Of a stretch of 64,000 nt of DNA, positions 1 through 11,300 are shown piece after piece (the stretch's first letter is position 1; every line of letters begins with the position of its first letter). The translations under genes and the position numbers were made by a program. The stretch is from Capniomyces stellatus. Taxonomy: Eukaryota; Kickxellomycota; Harpellomycetes; Harpellales; Legeriomycetaceae. The notes beneath the pieces were generated by a model that was given only the letters and a program-made list of their open reading frames with translations, did not search any database and was not told where the DNA came from. The stretch spans positions 350,973-414,972 of the forward strand of contig LUVW01000015.1 of NCBI GenBank assembly GCA_001661515.1. The letters are read 5' to 3'.

Positions 1-2335
1 TTGGGATAAATGAAGAGTTTTTTTTTCGAATTAGTAGTGGTAGTTTGACACTTTGTTAGGCTTTTTCAAAATAGTTGAACACGGTAAAGGGTGTACTTAA
101 AAGTTGGTGGGTATATTCCCAAGACGATGTTTGGGGGTTGGCAGAGGTGGATGATAAGAGATAGGCAAAGTTGTTTTAAGGAGCACCAAAAATAGAGTTT
201 ATTTTTGGGCGGTATAGGCTACAAAGCGGTGATTGCTTGTTTTAATCAAATTTATCGAGGAGATAAAGCCAAATCGATAAAGAAAAAACTGATGATTATG
301 TTTCACAAATTATATAACGTAATAGCAAGGTTCGATTTACTAAAACGGGTCAATAATATCTTGATAGAGAATTGCAAAAGTTACAAAAAGTGTTAATAAA
401 ACAAATGATAAAAACAAGGAAAACAAGTAGCAGAGTGATGACGAACCAAGTTGGATATTATAAATAGGTGTTGTTTTAAAGATGTTTCCAAACAAAAGGG
501 TGTAATTTTGTATGGACAACTTGGAGTTAAAGGACCAAAATTAGCGTTCATTTTGCTATTTATTTTTTTAATAGCGTATATTTTTGTCTTTTAAATTAAA
601 TAATAAAGTGTTGTGCAGTCACTGAAATGACAATTAAAAGTACGAGAAAGTAAAATAGCGCAAGTGATTGAGCAAAGAAAATAATTAAAAGGGCTTATAG
701 TGATTTTAAATGGTTAAAGATGTATATCGTCCGGGACTAGAGGAGTATTGAGGATTTTCCGAGACTTGATAAGAAATTTATCGACGTATAACAATCTGAC
801 CTTTCAAAATAAAGCCAAAAGTAAATTAATGATTTGCACCAAAATAGTATGTATTGATTGTTGATTGGTTTGTACCAAGTGCAAGTAGACGAAAGTAAAT
901 GAAAAAATCAAGGACAGATATCCAAAGCAACGCTTTTACAGGTTTGGTTTAAAAACCAAAAAAAAAACGTATTTGAAAAATAATAGGATGGTTAGACACA
1001 ACCAGTTTAATTGTAGAGGCTAGGGCTGCAATTTTGGTTAGCGTTGTGGGGAGGAGAGGGGGGGGGGAGTGGTTTAGAGTAAAAAAGAGGAATAAGGGTT
1101 GGACGTTAAGGTTGTTGGTATTCTGTGGGGATGACGATTGTGCGTTGGGTGGGGGGGGGTGGATGTTGGAGAGTAGTTGGAATCGATGCTCGGTGTTGAA
1201 ATAGACACAGAGAAATAAAGTTAAGGAAACATAAATAGAAAGTCTTGGTGTTAAAAGTAGAGTAGATTTTGATGGAAAAAGTGATGCCTGATTTTTAAAA
1301 GATGCATACATAATAAGGAGGATTGGGGGGGGGGGTGGAATTTGTGATTTGAATTGGTAAAGGTGTTAAAAGATTGAGGTTTGAATGTATAGAGTTTGGT
1401 AAATGTCATTGGGTGTCATGGACAGTTGATAATTAATATAAACCAAGAGTGGTTGGAATGAGGTTCTAGGCTGGAAATGGAATGGAGCAAAATTATAAAA
1501 TCTGATGCTGCATTATAAAAAACAATTATATCATATTTCAAGCTAAATTGGAAGTTTACATTTAATTCTGATTGAAAAAGTTGATGAAAACAATAAGGAT
1601 AAAATAAAGCTTGAATCAAATAACAATAAATAGACGAGAAAAAAAAGGAAGGAAACCATTTAGGAGCTGTATTTTTAATTGAAAATCGAAAAAATGGTGG
1701 AAAAAAAGAAGGAATACTGCTCAAATAAAGTTGCAAAGTGGACAAAAAAAAAAGGTAGAATCGAAATAAATTAATAGTAGAAAATAACCGCTTTACACAT
1801 AAAAAAAAAGCTGAATCATAACCGCAGAAAAAAAAAGGGCTTTGAATAGATTGATTTGTAGTAGTTTGGACATTCCAAGACGAGCAAGTAAAGAGGCCGA
1901 AAGTTTTGGGGGTGAAATCCAAAAAAAACAATTATAAGTAATTATTGTTGTTATGGTGATAAAATAACTAAATTTTACTTTTTTTACTTTTTAATATTTG
2001 AAAGTATATATATTCGGATCCTTGATATAAAGAAAGCGAGACGAGAAGAATTATTCCTAGTGTCGTATAAATACAAACATACACTTTTTTTTTAAAAATA
2101 AAATAACAAGTACTAATAAACATAAAGTATTGATAGTTTATTACACATATAAAAGAGGATAAACACTGTCATTCAGTTATTTGTGGATAAAAACTAGGAC
2201 AGATAATTGTAGCATAACAATAATAATAATAATATATTTACTTTTTTTTTTTCAGGGTAGAAAAGAAAACTTTAAACAAGCTACAAGGCAAAAACTAAGC
2301 AGCAGGCAAAAATAGAAAAGACTGAGAGAAAGAAA
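1..2335. other. Intergenic region upstream of the fatty acid synthase gene
   Basis: I see no convincing gene here. The plus strand is markedly purine-rich, with A/G-rich tracts from about 940 to 1950 and G runs at about 1061-1069, 1149-1158 and 1325-1335. Open frames on the minus strand here are only the Phe/Ser/Pro-rich shadow of those tracts. A small 63-codon frame at 205-396 matches nothing I recognise. Just before the synthase start there is a long T tract followed by CAG (ending at 2255). It could be the acceptor of an intron in the 5' leader. Confidence 0.6.
2256..2335 (+). promoter_or_regulatory. Probable 5' leader of the synthase mRNA, behind a possible leader-intron acceptor
   Basis: A T-rich tract ending in TTTTTTTTCAG at 2255 is a textbook 3' splice site placed 80 bases before the synthase ATG. 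The A/G-rich stretch that follows contains no earlier ATG. A leader intron would explain this, but I cannot fix the matching donor. Confidence 0.3.
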
Positions 2336-5300
2336 ATGGTTGCAAAAGCGACATTATCAGTTGAGGAAAATAGAGCTGGGGGAGAGAGGGAGAGCGTGGG
2401 GCTTAGGCCATTGACCATCAAGGTCTCGCAGGCAGAGGTGTCGATTATGATATCTACGGATAAATGGGCTGTTGCTGAACAACTTAGAGATCTGTTTTTG
2501 GCGTCGTCTTGGGCGACTGAAGGTGGGGAGGGGCCAATGAATAACTTTGAAGTGGAGGCTAGGTTATTGAAGTTTACAGCGGAAGAGATAGATAGAAAGT
2601 CGCCACGTATTGTTCTTAAAGATATGCTAAAGGTGGTGTTTAAACATTTTACCGAGAACCACTTGAAGGGGAACGATGTGCATGTGGTGACTATGGGGCT
2701 AGATACGTCAGCAAGAAAGCTGATCATAAACGCATACTACTCGGCGCTTGACGTACTCCAAAGAGCAGGGGAAATAACGGGGGTGAGCAGCAACAGCGCT
2801 TTGTTGAAGGAGGTTGTAGAGGGAAACGTAAAGCTGCTTGGTATCTTTGGTGGTCAAGGAAATGTAGATAACTATTTTGATGAGTTGAGGGATATTTATC
2901 AGATTTATGAGCCATTGGTAAAATCATATATTGAAAAGATGGCACTCCAAATGAAGGAGTGGGCGGATAGAACAGACTGGAGCCCGGTGTTGCCTAAGGG
3001 ATTGGACGTCTTGCACTGGTTGCTTCACCCAGAGTCGATTCCTGACCAGGGGTACATGATTACAGCGCCAGTTAGTATGCCGGTGATTGGGTTGATTCAG
3101 TTGACCAATTTCTTGGTAATGTGCAAGGTGCTTGGCAAGGAGCCAGGATGGTTTGCAGAAAAGATGAAGGGGGCAACAGGACACAGTCAGGGTTTGTTGT
3201 CGGCGGTGGCAGTTGCGTCATCAACATCAGAGGAGTCATTCTGGAAGAGTTCAGAAAAGACACTGGCGATGCTTTTGTCGATTGGAGTTCGTGGGCAGCT
3301 TTCGTTCCCACAAACAACGCTTAACCCAGCAATTTACGAGGATTCGTTGGAGAACAATGAGGGGAATCCAGGACCAATGGTTTTGATATCAAACCTGAAC
3401 CGCAAAGAGGTTGAGAACCATATCCAGGCAACAAACAAGCATCTTCCAGAGGACCGCAAAATCAGTTTGAGTTTGATTAATGGGCCAAGAGCGTTTGTGT
3501 GCTCAGGACCACCACAGTCGCTGTATGGAATGAACTTGATGCTGAGAAAGATTAAGGAGCCAGAGGGTCTTGACCAGAACAGAGTGCCACACTCTGAGAG
3601 GAAGCTAAAGTTTTCAACAAGATTCCTTCCAACAACGCTGCCATTCCACAGCAAGTACTTGAAGACAGTGCCAAGTTTGGTGGTAGAGGACTTTGAGAGC
3701 TTGGGATATAAGCTGGGCGCAGAAGAGATGCGAATTCCAGTGCACTCAACAGATGATGGCCATGACCTGAGAAACAGTGTGGATTTGGTTAGGGAGTTGA
3801 CCGAGTTGGTGTGCTTGCGACCAGTTGACTGGCCAGCAGCAACAAAATACGAGGGGGTGACACACATAATTGAGTTTGGTCCAGGAGGATTCTCAGGGGT
3901 AGGGTACTTGACACACCGTAACAAGGAGGGTACAGGAGTCAGGGTTATTTTGGCGGGAGTGTTGGAGGGAAACGATAGTGAGGTTTCATTGAAGACAGAC
4001 ATTTTTGACAGCAATGCGTCAGCAGTCAGATTCTCGCAGGACTGGGCAAGAGACTTTGCGCCAAAGCTTGTGCGCACAGCATGCGACAACAAGATCCACA
4101 TTGATACGCCAATGAGTAGGTTGCTGGGAAAGCCTCCACTTATGGTAGCAGGAATGACGCCATCAACAGTGAGTGAGAAGTTTGTATCGGCTGTTATCAA
4201 TGCTGGGTACCACATTGAGCTTTCAGGAGGAGGGCATTTCAATGAGGCAGTGCTGAGGAGCAAGGTAGACAAGATCATGGGGTTGATTAAGCCAGGATTG
4301 GGAGTGACACTGAATATTATTTTCCTGAATGTGTTCCAATGGGGATTCCAGTTCCCGCTGATCCAAGTGATGAGGAGGGAGGGAATTCCAATGGAAGGAT
4401 TGTGTATTGCAGCAGGAGTTCCATCGGTGGATGTGGCAGATGATGTGGTGAGGTCGTTGAAGTCAGCGGGGCTCAGACACGTGTCGTTTAAGCCAGGATC
4501 AGCAGCGGCAGTAAGACAGGTTGTGAACATAGCAAAGAGAAACCCAGAGATGTCGATTATGCTGCAGTGGACAGGAGGAAGAGCGGGAGGACATCACAGT
4601 TTTGAGGATATGCATCAGCCAATTCTGGAGACGTACTCGGCAATTAGAAACCAAAAGAACATTATTTTGGTGGCAGGCAGTGGATTTGGAGGCGTGGAGG
4701 ACACACTTCCATACTTGACAGGAGACTGGAGTGATGTGTACGACTGTGCCAAGATGCCGTTTGACGGTCTGCTGTTTGGATCAAGAGTGATGGTGGCAAA
4801 GGAGGGGCAGGCAGATGATGCAGTGAAGGCCAGGATAGTGGAGGCAACAGGCATAAACAATGATGAGTGGGAGAAGACGTACAAGGGGGTGGCAGGAGGA
4901 ATCACAACTGTATTGTCAGAGTTGGGAGAGCCAATTCATAAGATTGCGACAAGAGGAGTGATGTTGTGGAAGGAGTTTGATGAGACGATATTCAAGATTC
5001 CGCGTGAGAAGCGTATGCCAATAATCACAGAGAAGAAGCAGTACATTATCAGGAGACTGAATGCAGATTATCAGAAGCCGTGGTTTGGAAAGAAGAAGGA
5101 CGGAAGCACAGCGGACTTGGAGGAGATGACATATGCTGAGGTGGCATACCGTCTAGTTGAGCTGTTGTTTGTCAAGAAGCAGAACAGATGGGTTGACGTG
5201 ACGCTGAGAGACACTACAGCAGACTTTTTGAGGCGTATTGAGGAGCGATTCAGCACAACTGAGCACGAATCGTTGCTGCAGTCAAACAGCCAGCTTGCGG

Positions 5301-8300
5301 TTCCATTTGAAACTGTGGAGAGCGTGCTTAACACGTACCCAGAGTCGCGGGAACAGCTGCTGACAACAGAGGATGTGCAGTACTTTATCAGTTTGTGCAT
5401 GATAGTTACTCGTAAGCCAGTGCCATTTATTCCGATTCTGGACAAGATGTTTGATATCTGGTTCAAGAAGGACAGTTTGTGGCAGTCGGAGGACCTGCAG
5501 GCAGTAGTGGATGCAGATGTAGACCGAGTGTGTATTTTGCAAGGACCAGTAGCAGTCAAGTACTCTACAAAGGCTAATGAGCCGGTGGCAGATATTCTTG
5601 GGGGGATCTACAATGGACAAATCCAGGCACTGGTTAACAGATACTATGAAGGAGATGAGCACATGATTCCAGTAGCCGAGTACCTTGGAGCGCAACCAAG
5701 ACCAACAACATTGCGCAGAGGGTCAGCGGTTGACGTTAGATTGTTTTCGGACTCGAGAGTGTACAACTTGCCAAATAGAACCAAGGAGCTGCCAGATGAG
5801 GAGTCGTGGTTTGAGACTTTGGCGGGGGTAAGAGCAACATGGCTGCGAGCGTTTATAATGACAGATGTAGTGATTCAGGACAAGATGTTTTCAAACAACG
5901 TGGCGAGAAGGGTGCTGAGACCAAGAGTTGGGCAGCGGGTGGTGGTTACGCAAAACCACTCGGGGCTCCCAACAAGTTTGGTGGTTGAGGAGAGCAATGG
6001 GTTTGTTGCTGTTGAGGTGAGCGTTGACAACAACAACCGAATCAGTTTCAAAATGAACAACAAGATCCGCGGGGAAACGTGCAGTTTGGAGCTGTTTTTC
6101 AGGTATGCACCTGACCAGCCGTACGCACTGATTCACGAGGAGATGGAGACAAAGAACAGAAAGATCAAGGAGTTCTACAACCAGGTATGGTTTGGGCTGG
6201 ATGCGCCAAAAGACGCTATCAACGTTAGCGACAAAAACCACATGTTTGAGACCAAGGGAGTTGTAGTGAGCCGCAAGGACATTGTTGATTTCTGCAACAC
6301 TGTTGGAAACCACTCTGAAAGATACGTTGATAGAGGTCAGGCGCACGTGTATGCACCAATGGACTTTGCAATCAAGCTGGGATGGGAGTCGATTTGCCGG
6401 GCAATGTTCCCAATGTTTATTGACGGAAACCTGCTAGATTTGGTGCATTTGACCAACGGGTTCCAGATCACTGATGGAGCCGAACCGCTCAAGTCAGGAG
6501 ACGTGATTGACACCCAAGTAAGAATCGAAACGGTGGTCAACACAAGCTCGGGTAAGCAGCTGTCGGTTGTAGGAAAGCTGCTGAGAGATGGAGCAACGGT
6601 GATGAAGGTGCGGTCGTCGTTTTTGTACAGAGGAGTGTTTTCGGACTTTGAAAACACACATCAGAAGATCAAGGAGACACCAGTAGAGCTGAAGCTGTCG
6701 TCTGCAAAGGACATTGCTGTGCTACGTAGCAAGGAGTGGTTTATCCAGAAGGAGGACGTCAACCACGAGATTGAGAACGGATCGGTTCTGGTGTTCAGGC
6801 TTGAGTCGGAGGTCGGGTACTTGTCAACAAACAAGTTCTCGTATGTAAAGACCAGCGGCAAGGTTGAGATGCAGGTGTCAACAAAGGAGTTTGTGGAGAT
6901 TGCAACAGTTGATTATGAGAGTGGACCATCATTTGGAAACCCAGTGGTTGAGTACTTGAAGAGGTCAGGAAAGACAATTGAGGAGACGATTTACTTTGAG
7001 AACGGTGGGTACTCGGTGATGCCAAGAGGAGATTTGTTCAGTTCAACAGTACATGCGCCAAACTCAAACAGGCCATACTCGCTGATATCCGGCGACTTGA
7101 ATCCAATCCACACAAACCCGTACTTTGCCGACTATAGCGGGCTTCCAGGAACAATTACACATGGAATGTGGACATCGGCATCAACAAGGAAGTTTGTTGA
7201 GGTGTTTGCAGCAGACAACCAGCCTGAACGCGTAGCAGCGTACAACGTGCAGTTCCTGGGAATGGTGCTGCCAAACGATCAGCTGGAAACCAAGCTGAAA
7301 CACGTGGGAATGAAAGATGGACGCAAGTTGATCAAGGTGGAGACCTTTAACCAGACAGGCGCAAAGGTGTTGGAGGGAACAGCAGAGGTTGACCAGCCAA
7401 TCACAGCATATGCGTTTACGGGGCAAGGGTCGCAAGAAACAGGAATGGGAATGGACCTGTACAAGCGGTCAGAGGTTGCAAAGAGGGTGTGGGACACAGC
7501 TGATGCACACATGCTGCAGTACTATGGATTCAGTATTCTGGACATTGTCAAGACTAATCCGCTGACCAAGACTATATACTTTGGAGGGCCAAAGGGTGAG
7601 AAGATTCGTCAAAACTACATGTCAATGACGTATGAGACCATTGATTCAAATGGAATTACATTGTCGGTTCCGTTGTTCCCAGAGATCAACGAGGACTCTG
7701 CGTTTTACACGTTTAAATCGCCAAACGGTCTGCTTTCTTCAACACAGTTTACACAGCCCTCATTGCTGCTGTTTGAATTGGCAGCGTACGAGGACATGAA
7801 CTCAAACAAGCTGATCCGAGATGACTCGCCATTTGCTGGACATTCGTTGGGAGAGTATGGAGCTTTGAGTGCGTTTGGTAAGGTTGTTAGTGTTGAATCG
7901 GTTGTTGAAATTGGATTTTACCGTGGAATGACTATGCAGGTGGCAGTGAAGCGCGATAGTTCAGGTAACAGTGACTACGGAATGGTTGCAGTCAACCCAT
8001 TGCGTGTTGGCAGAGGGTTCACTGAGCTTGCTTTGTCGTATGTTGTTGATTCAATTCGCCACTACACCAAGGGACTGATTGAAATCGTCAACTATAACGT
8101 TGAGAACTGGCAATATGTCGTTGCTGGTGAACTCAGACTTCTTGACGTGCTTGGTCAGGTGACCCAGTACTTGTACTCCAAAAAACTCGATTTACCATCA
8201 ATGATGAAGACTGTTCCAATGGAACAAGTGCTTGAACAGCTCACCCAAATGATCGACGTTGCTCTTGAAAACACCAAGGCCAAAGTTATCCGCGATGGCC

Positions 8301-11300
8301 GCTGCATCATTGAGCGTACAAACGCAACTATTCCGCTGCAAGGAATCGATGTTCCTTTCCATTCATCGTTCCTGCTGCCGGGTGTTGGTCCGTTCAGAAG
8401 CTTTTTGCTGCGCAAGTTGCGTGTGTCTGATGTTGATGTCAACAGACTTCGTCACCAGTACATTCCTAACGTTACTGCAAAGCCATTTGAAGTGTCTAAA
8501 GAGTACTTTGAAACCATGCTCACCGCCACCAGCTCGCAAAGAATCGCCAAGGCCCTTCGTGAATGGAACGACCAAACCTGTCAACTCCCATCGGAACAAC
8601 AGCGTCTCGGATACGTCCTTCTTATCGAGCTTCTGTCCTACCAGTTTGCCAGTCCTGTAAGATGGATTGAAACTCAGGACTTGCTGTTTAGAAAGTATGC
8701 CATTGAAAGGTTTATTGAAATTGGTCCAAGCCCTACTCTTATTGGAATGGCCCAAAGAACACTCAAGTTCAAGTACGAGGCCTATGACGATGCCATGACT
8801 CATCGCCGTTCAAGTCTTTGCTACACCAAAAATCAAAAGGAGCTTTATTATGCATACGATCCAGAGCCAGAGGTCGTAGCCACTACTTCTACCCCGGAAC
8901 CAGTAGCATCTTCTGCTCCAGCCGCCGCTTCTGCACCTGCCGCAGCCGCAGCACCAGCTCCAGTTGCACAAAGTTCAGGTGGAGTAGCTGTAGGAATTTC
9001 CGAAGTTCCAGTTTCATCGCTTGAGGTTTTAGTTGCTATTGTTGCACAAAAACTCAAAAAGTCTGCTGAAGAAATTCCAGCCTTAAAGTCAATCAAAGAC
9101 CTGGTTGGAGGAAAATCAACATTGCAAAACGAGATTCTTGGTGACTTACAGAAAGAGTTCCCAGGCCAGGTTCCTGAAAAGGCAGAAGAACAGGCGCTTG
9201 ACGAACTGGCACAGTCTCTAAACAGCAGTGGGTTGGGCAAGTTCACATCAGCACACATTGCCAAACTGGCTAGCAGCAAGATGCCTGGAGGATTTGCGCT
9301 GTCGTCTATCAAGGCCGCAATCCAGAGCAACTACGGTCTGGGACCACAAAGAACCGATGGGTTCCTGCTTGTTGCGATGACAATGGAGCCAGAGTCGAGA
9401 TTGGGCAGTGAAGCAGATGCCTTGGCATGGTTGTCAAGCGTTTCTGGCACATATGCTCGCCGCAGCGGAATCACATACTCCAAGGCAGCAAGCGGGTCTG
9501 GATCAGGCGGTTCAGCCTCATCAGGAGTAACAATTAACAGCAAGGAGTTTGAGCTAGAGAAGGAGAGCCAGCGCAAGATGGTATATGCACACTTGAAGGT
9601 GCTGGCCAACTACCTCGGCGTTGATATGCGCAAGGGTGAACGTGCTAACGAGGCGTCACAAATGCAGGTTTCCGAGCTGCAAAAGGAACATGACTTTTGG
9701 ATTGAGGAGCACGGTGAAGCTTATGCTGAGGGAATTAGACCACAGTTTGATATCCTCAAAGCCCGTAAGTTTGACTCTTATTGGAACTGGGCGCGCCAGG
9801 ACGCAATGATCCTGTACTATGAGATTTTGTTTGGAAGATTGAAGGAAGTTGATCGTGAGGTTACTGCAAGATGCATCCACTTGATGAACAGATCAAGTCC
9901 CGAGCTGGTCGAGTACATGAAGTACTACATCGGAACGCTTGACGAGTCACTTGGTGAGAACTACAAGTTGGCGAAGGAGTTTGGTGAGATGCTGATCCAG
10001 AACTGTTCAGATGCAATGGGCTACGACCCAGTCTACAAAGACGTCAACTACCCAACCGGTCCACAAACAATAGTCACTAAATCCGGTGAAGTCAAGTACT
10101 CGGAAGTCATCCGACAAAACGAGCGCAAGCTGCAGGACTACGTCCGGGCAATGGTTGCGGGAAGCGAAATCACAGCCTTTTCAACACGCCAAACCATTGA
10201 ACACAATTTGGCTAGAATGTACAGACTCATCAACAGCCAGGTCAAGGTCAAGAAGTCTTCCAAGAGCGCAATCCATGACATGTACAACGAGATCCTCATG
10301 TCAATGGCCATGTCCAGCCGATCGCTGACCAACTTTACAAGCGATTTCGGTTCAAAGCTTAGCCGAAGAAGATCGTTTGGCTCGTTGCCAGACTCGCAAT
10401 CAAACACATCCAGAAACATTGCACCAGCCAAAAAGACCGAACAAACTCCGTTCCTGTTCCTCCAAAAACGCAATGAAAACGGAGATTGGGAGTACAGTCC
10501 AAAGCTGTCCAAAAAGTACCTCAACGTTCTTACCGACGCTGCGTCAAACGGAATCACATTCAACAGCCTTTGCGTGCTGGTTACTGGTTGCGGAAAGGGC
10601 TCTATTGGTGCTAGTATGGTGAAGGGTCTGCTTTCGGGTGGTGCTCAGGTTGTTATTACCACTTCCAGATACTCACGCAGCGTTATGGAATATTACCAGC
10701 GCATGTACCACAGATTTGGATCAAAGGGCTCATCGCTATACGTGGTTCCATTCAACCAAGGTTCACAAAAGGACGTCAAGGGTCTGATCAACTACATCTA
10801 CGACACCGATCCAAAGACCGGACTTGGTATGGACCTTGACGCTATCATTCCGTTTGCAGCGATTCCTGAGCAAGGAATTGAGATTTCAGAAATCGGATCC
10901 AAGTCCGAGCTTGCCCACAGAATCATGCTTACCAACGTGCTTAGAATAATGGGTGAGGTGAAGAACCAAAAGATGATGCGTGGATTTGACACTAGACCAG
11001 CACAGGTTATTCTGCCGCTTTCATCCAACCACGGAACCTTTGGTGGCGATGGACTGTACGGAGAGAGCAAGATTTCTCTAGAAGCTCTGTTCAACAGGTG
11101 GCACTCGGAATCGTGGGGCGCATACCTCACAATCACTGGAGCTATTATCGGATGGACCAGAGGAACTGGACTTATGGAGGCCAACAGCATTGTTGCAGAG
11201 GGAATTGAAAAGCTTGAGGCACGAACATTCAGCTCAACGGAAATGGCCTTCAACATTCTTGGTCTCCTCCACCCAGCAATCGCCAAAATGGCCCAACACT

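Noticed and set aside
949..1931. Minus-strand frames rich in Ser, Pro and Phe upstream of the synthase
   Set aside because: They mirror purine-rich low-complexity DNA on the plus strand; no domain or conserved pattern.
3334..4530. 398-codon open frame antisense to the synthase
   Set aside because: It lies exactly opposite the conserved acyltransferase and reductase coding region. It has no family features and arises from codon bias (few antisense stops with purine-rich codons).
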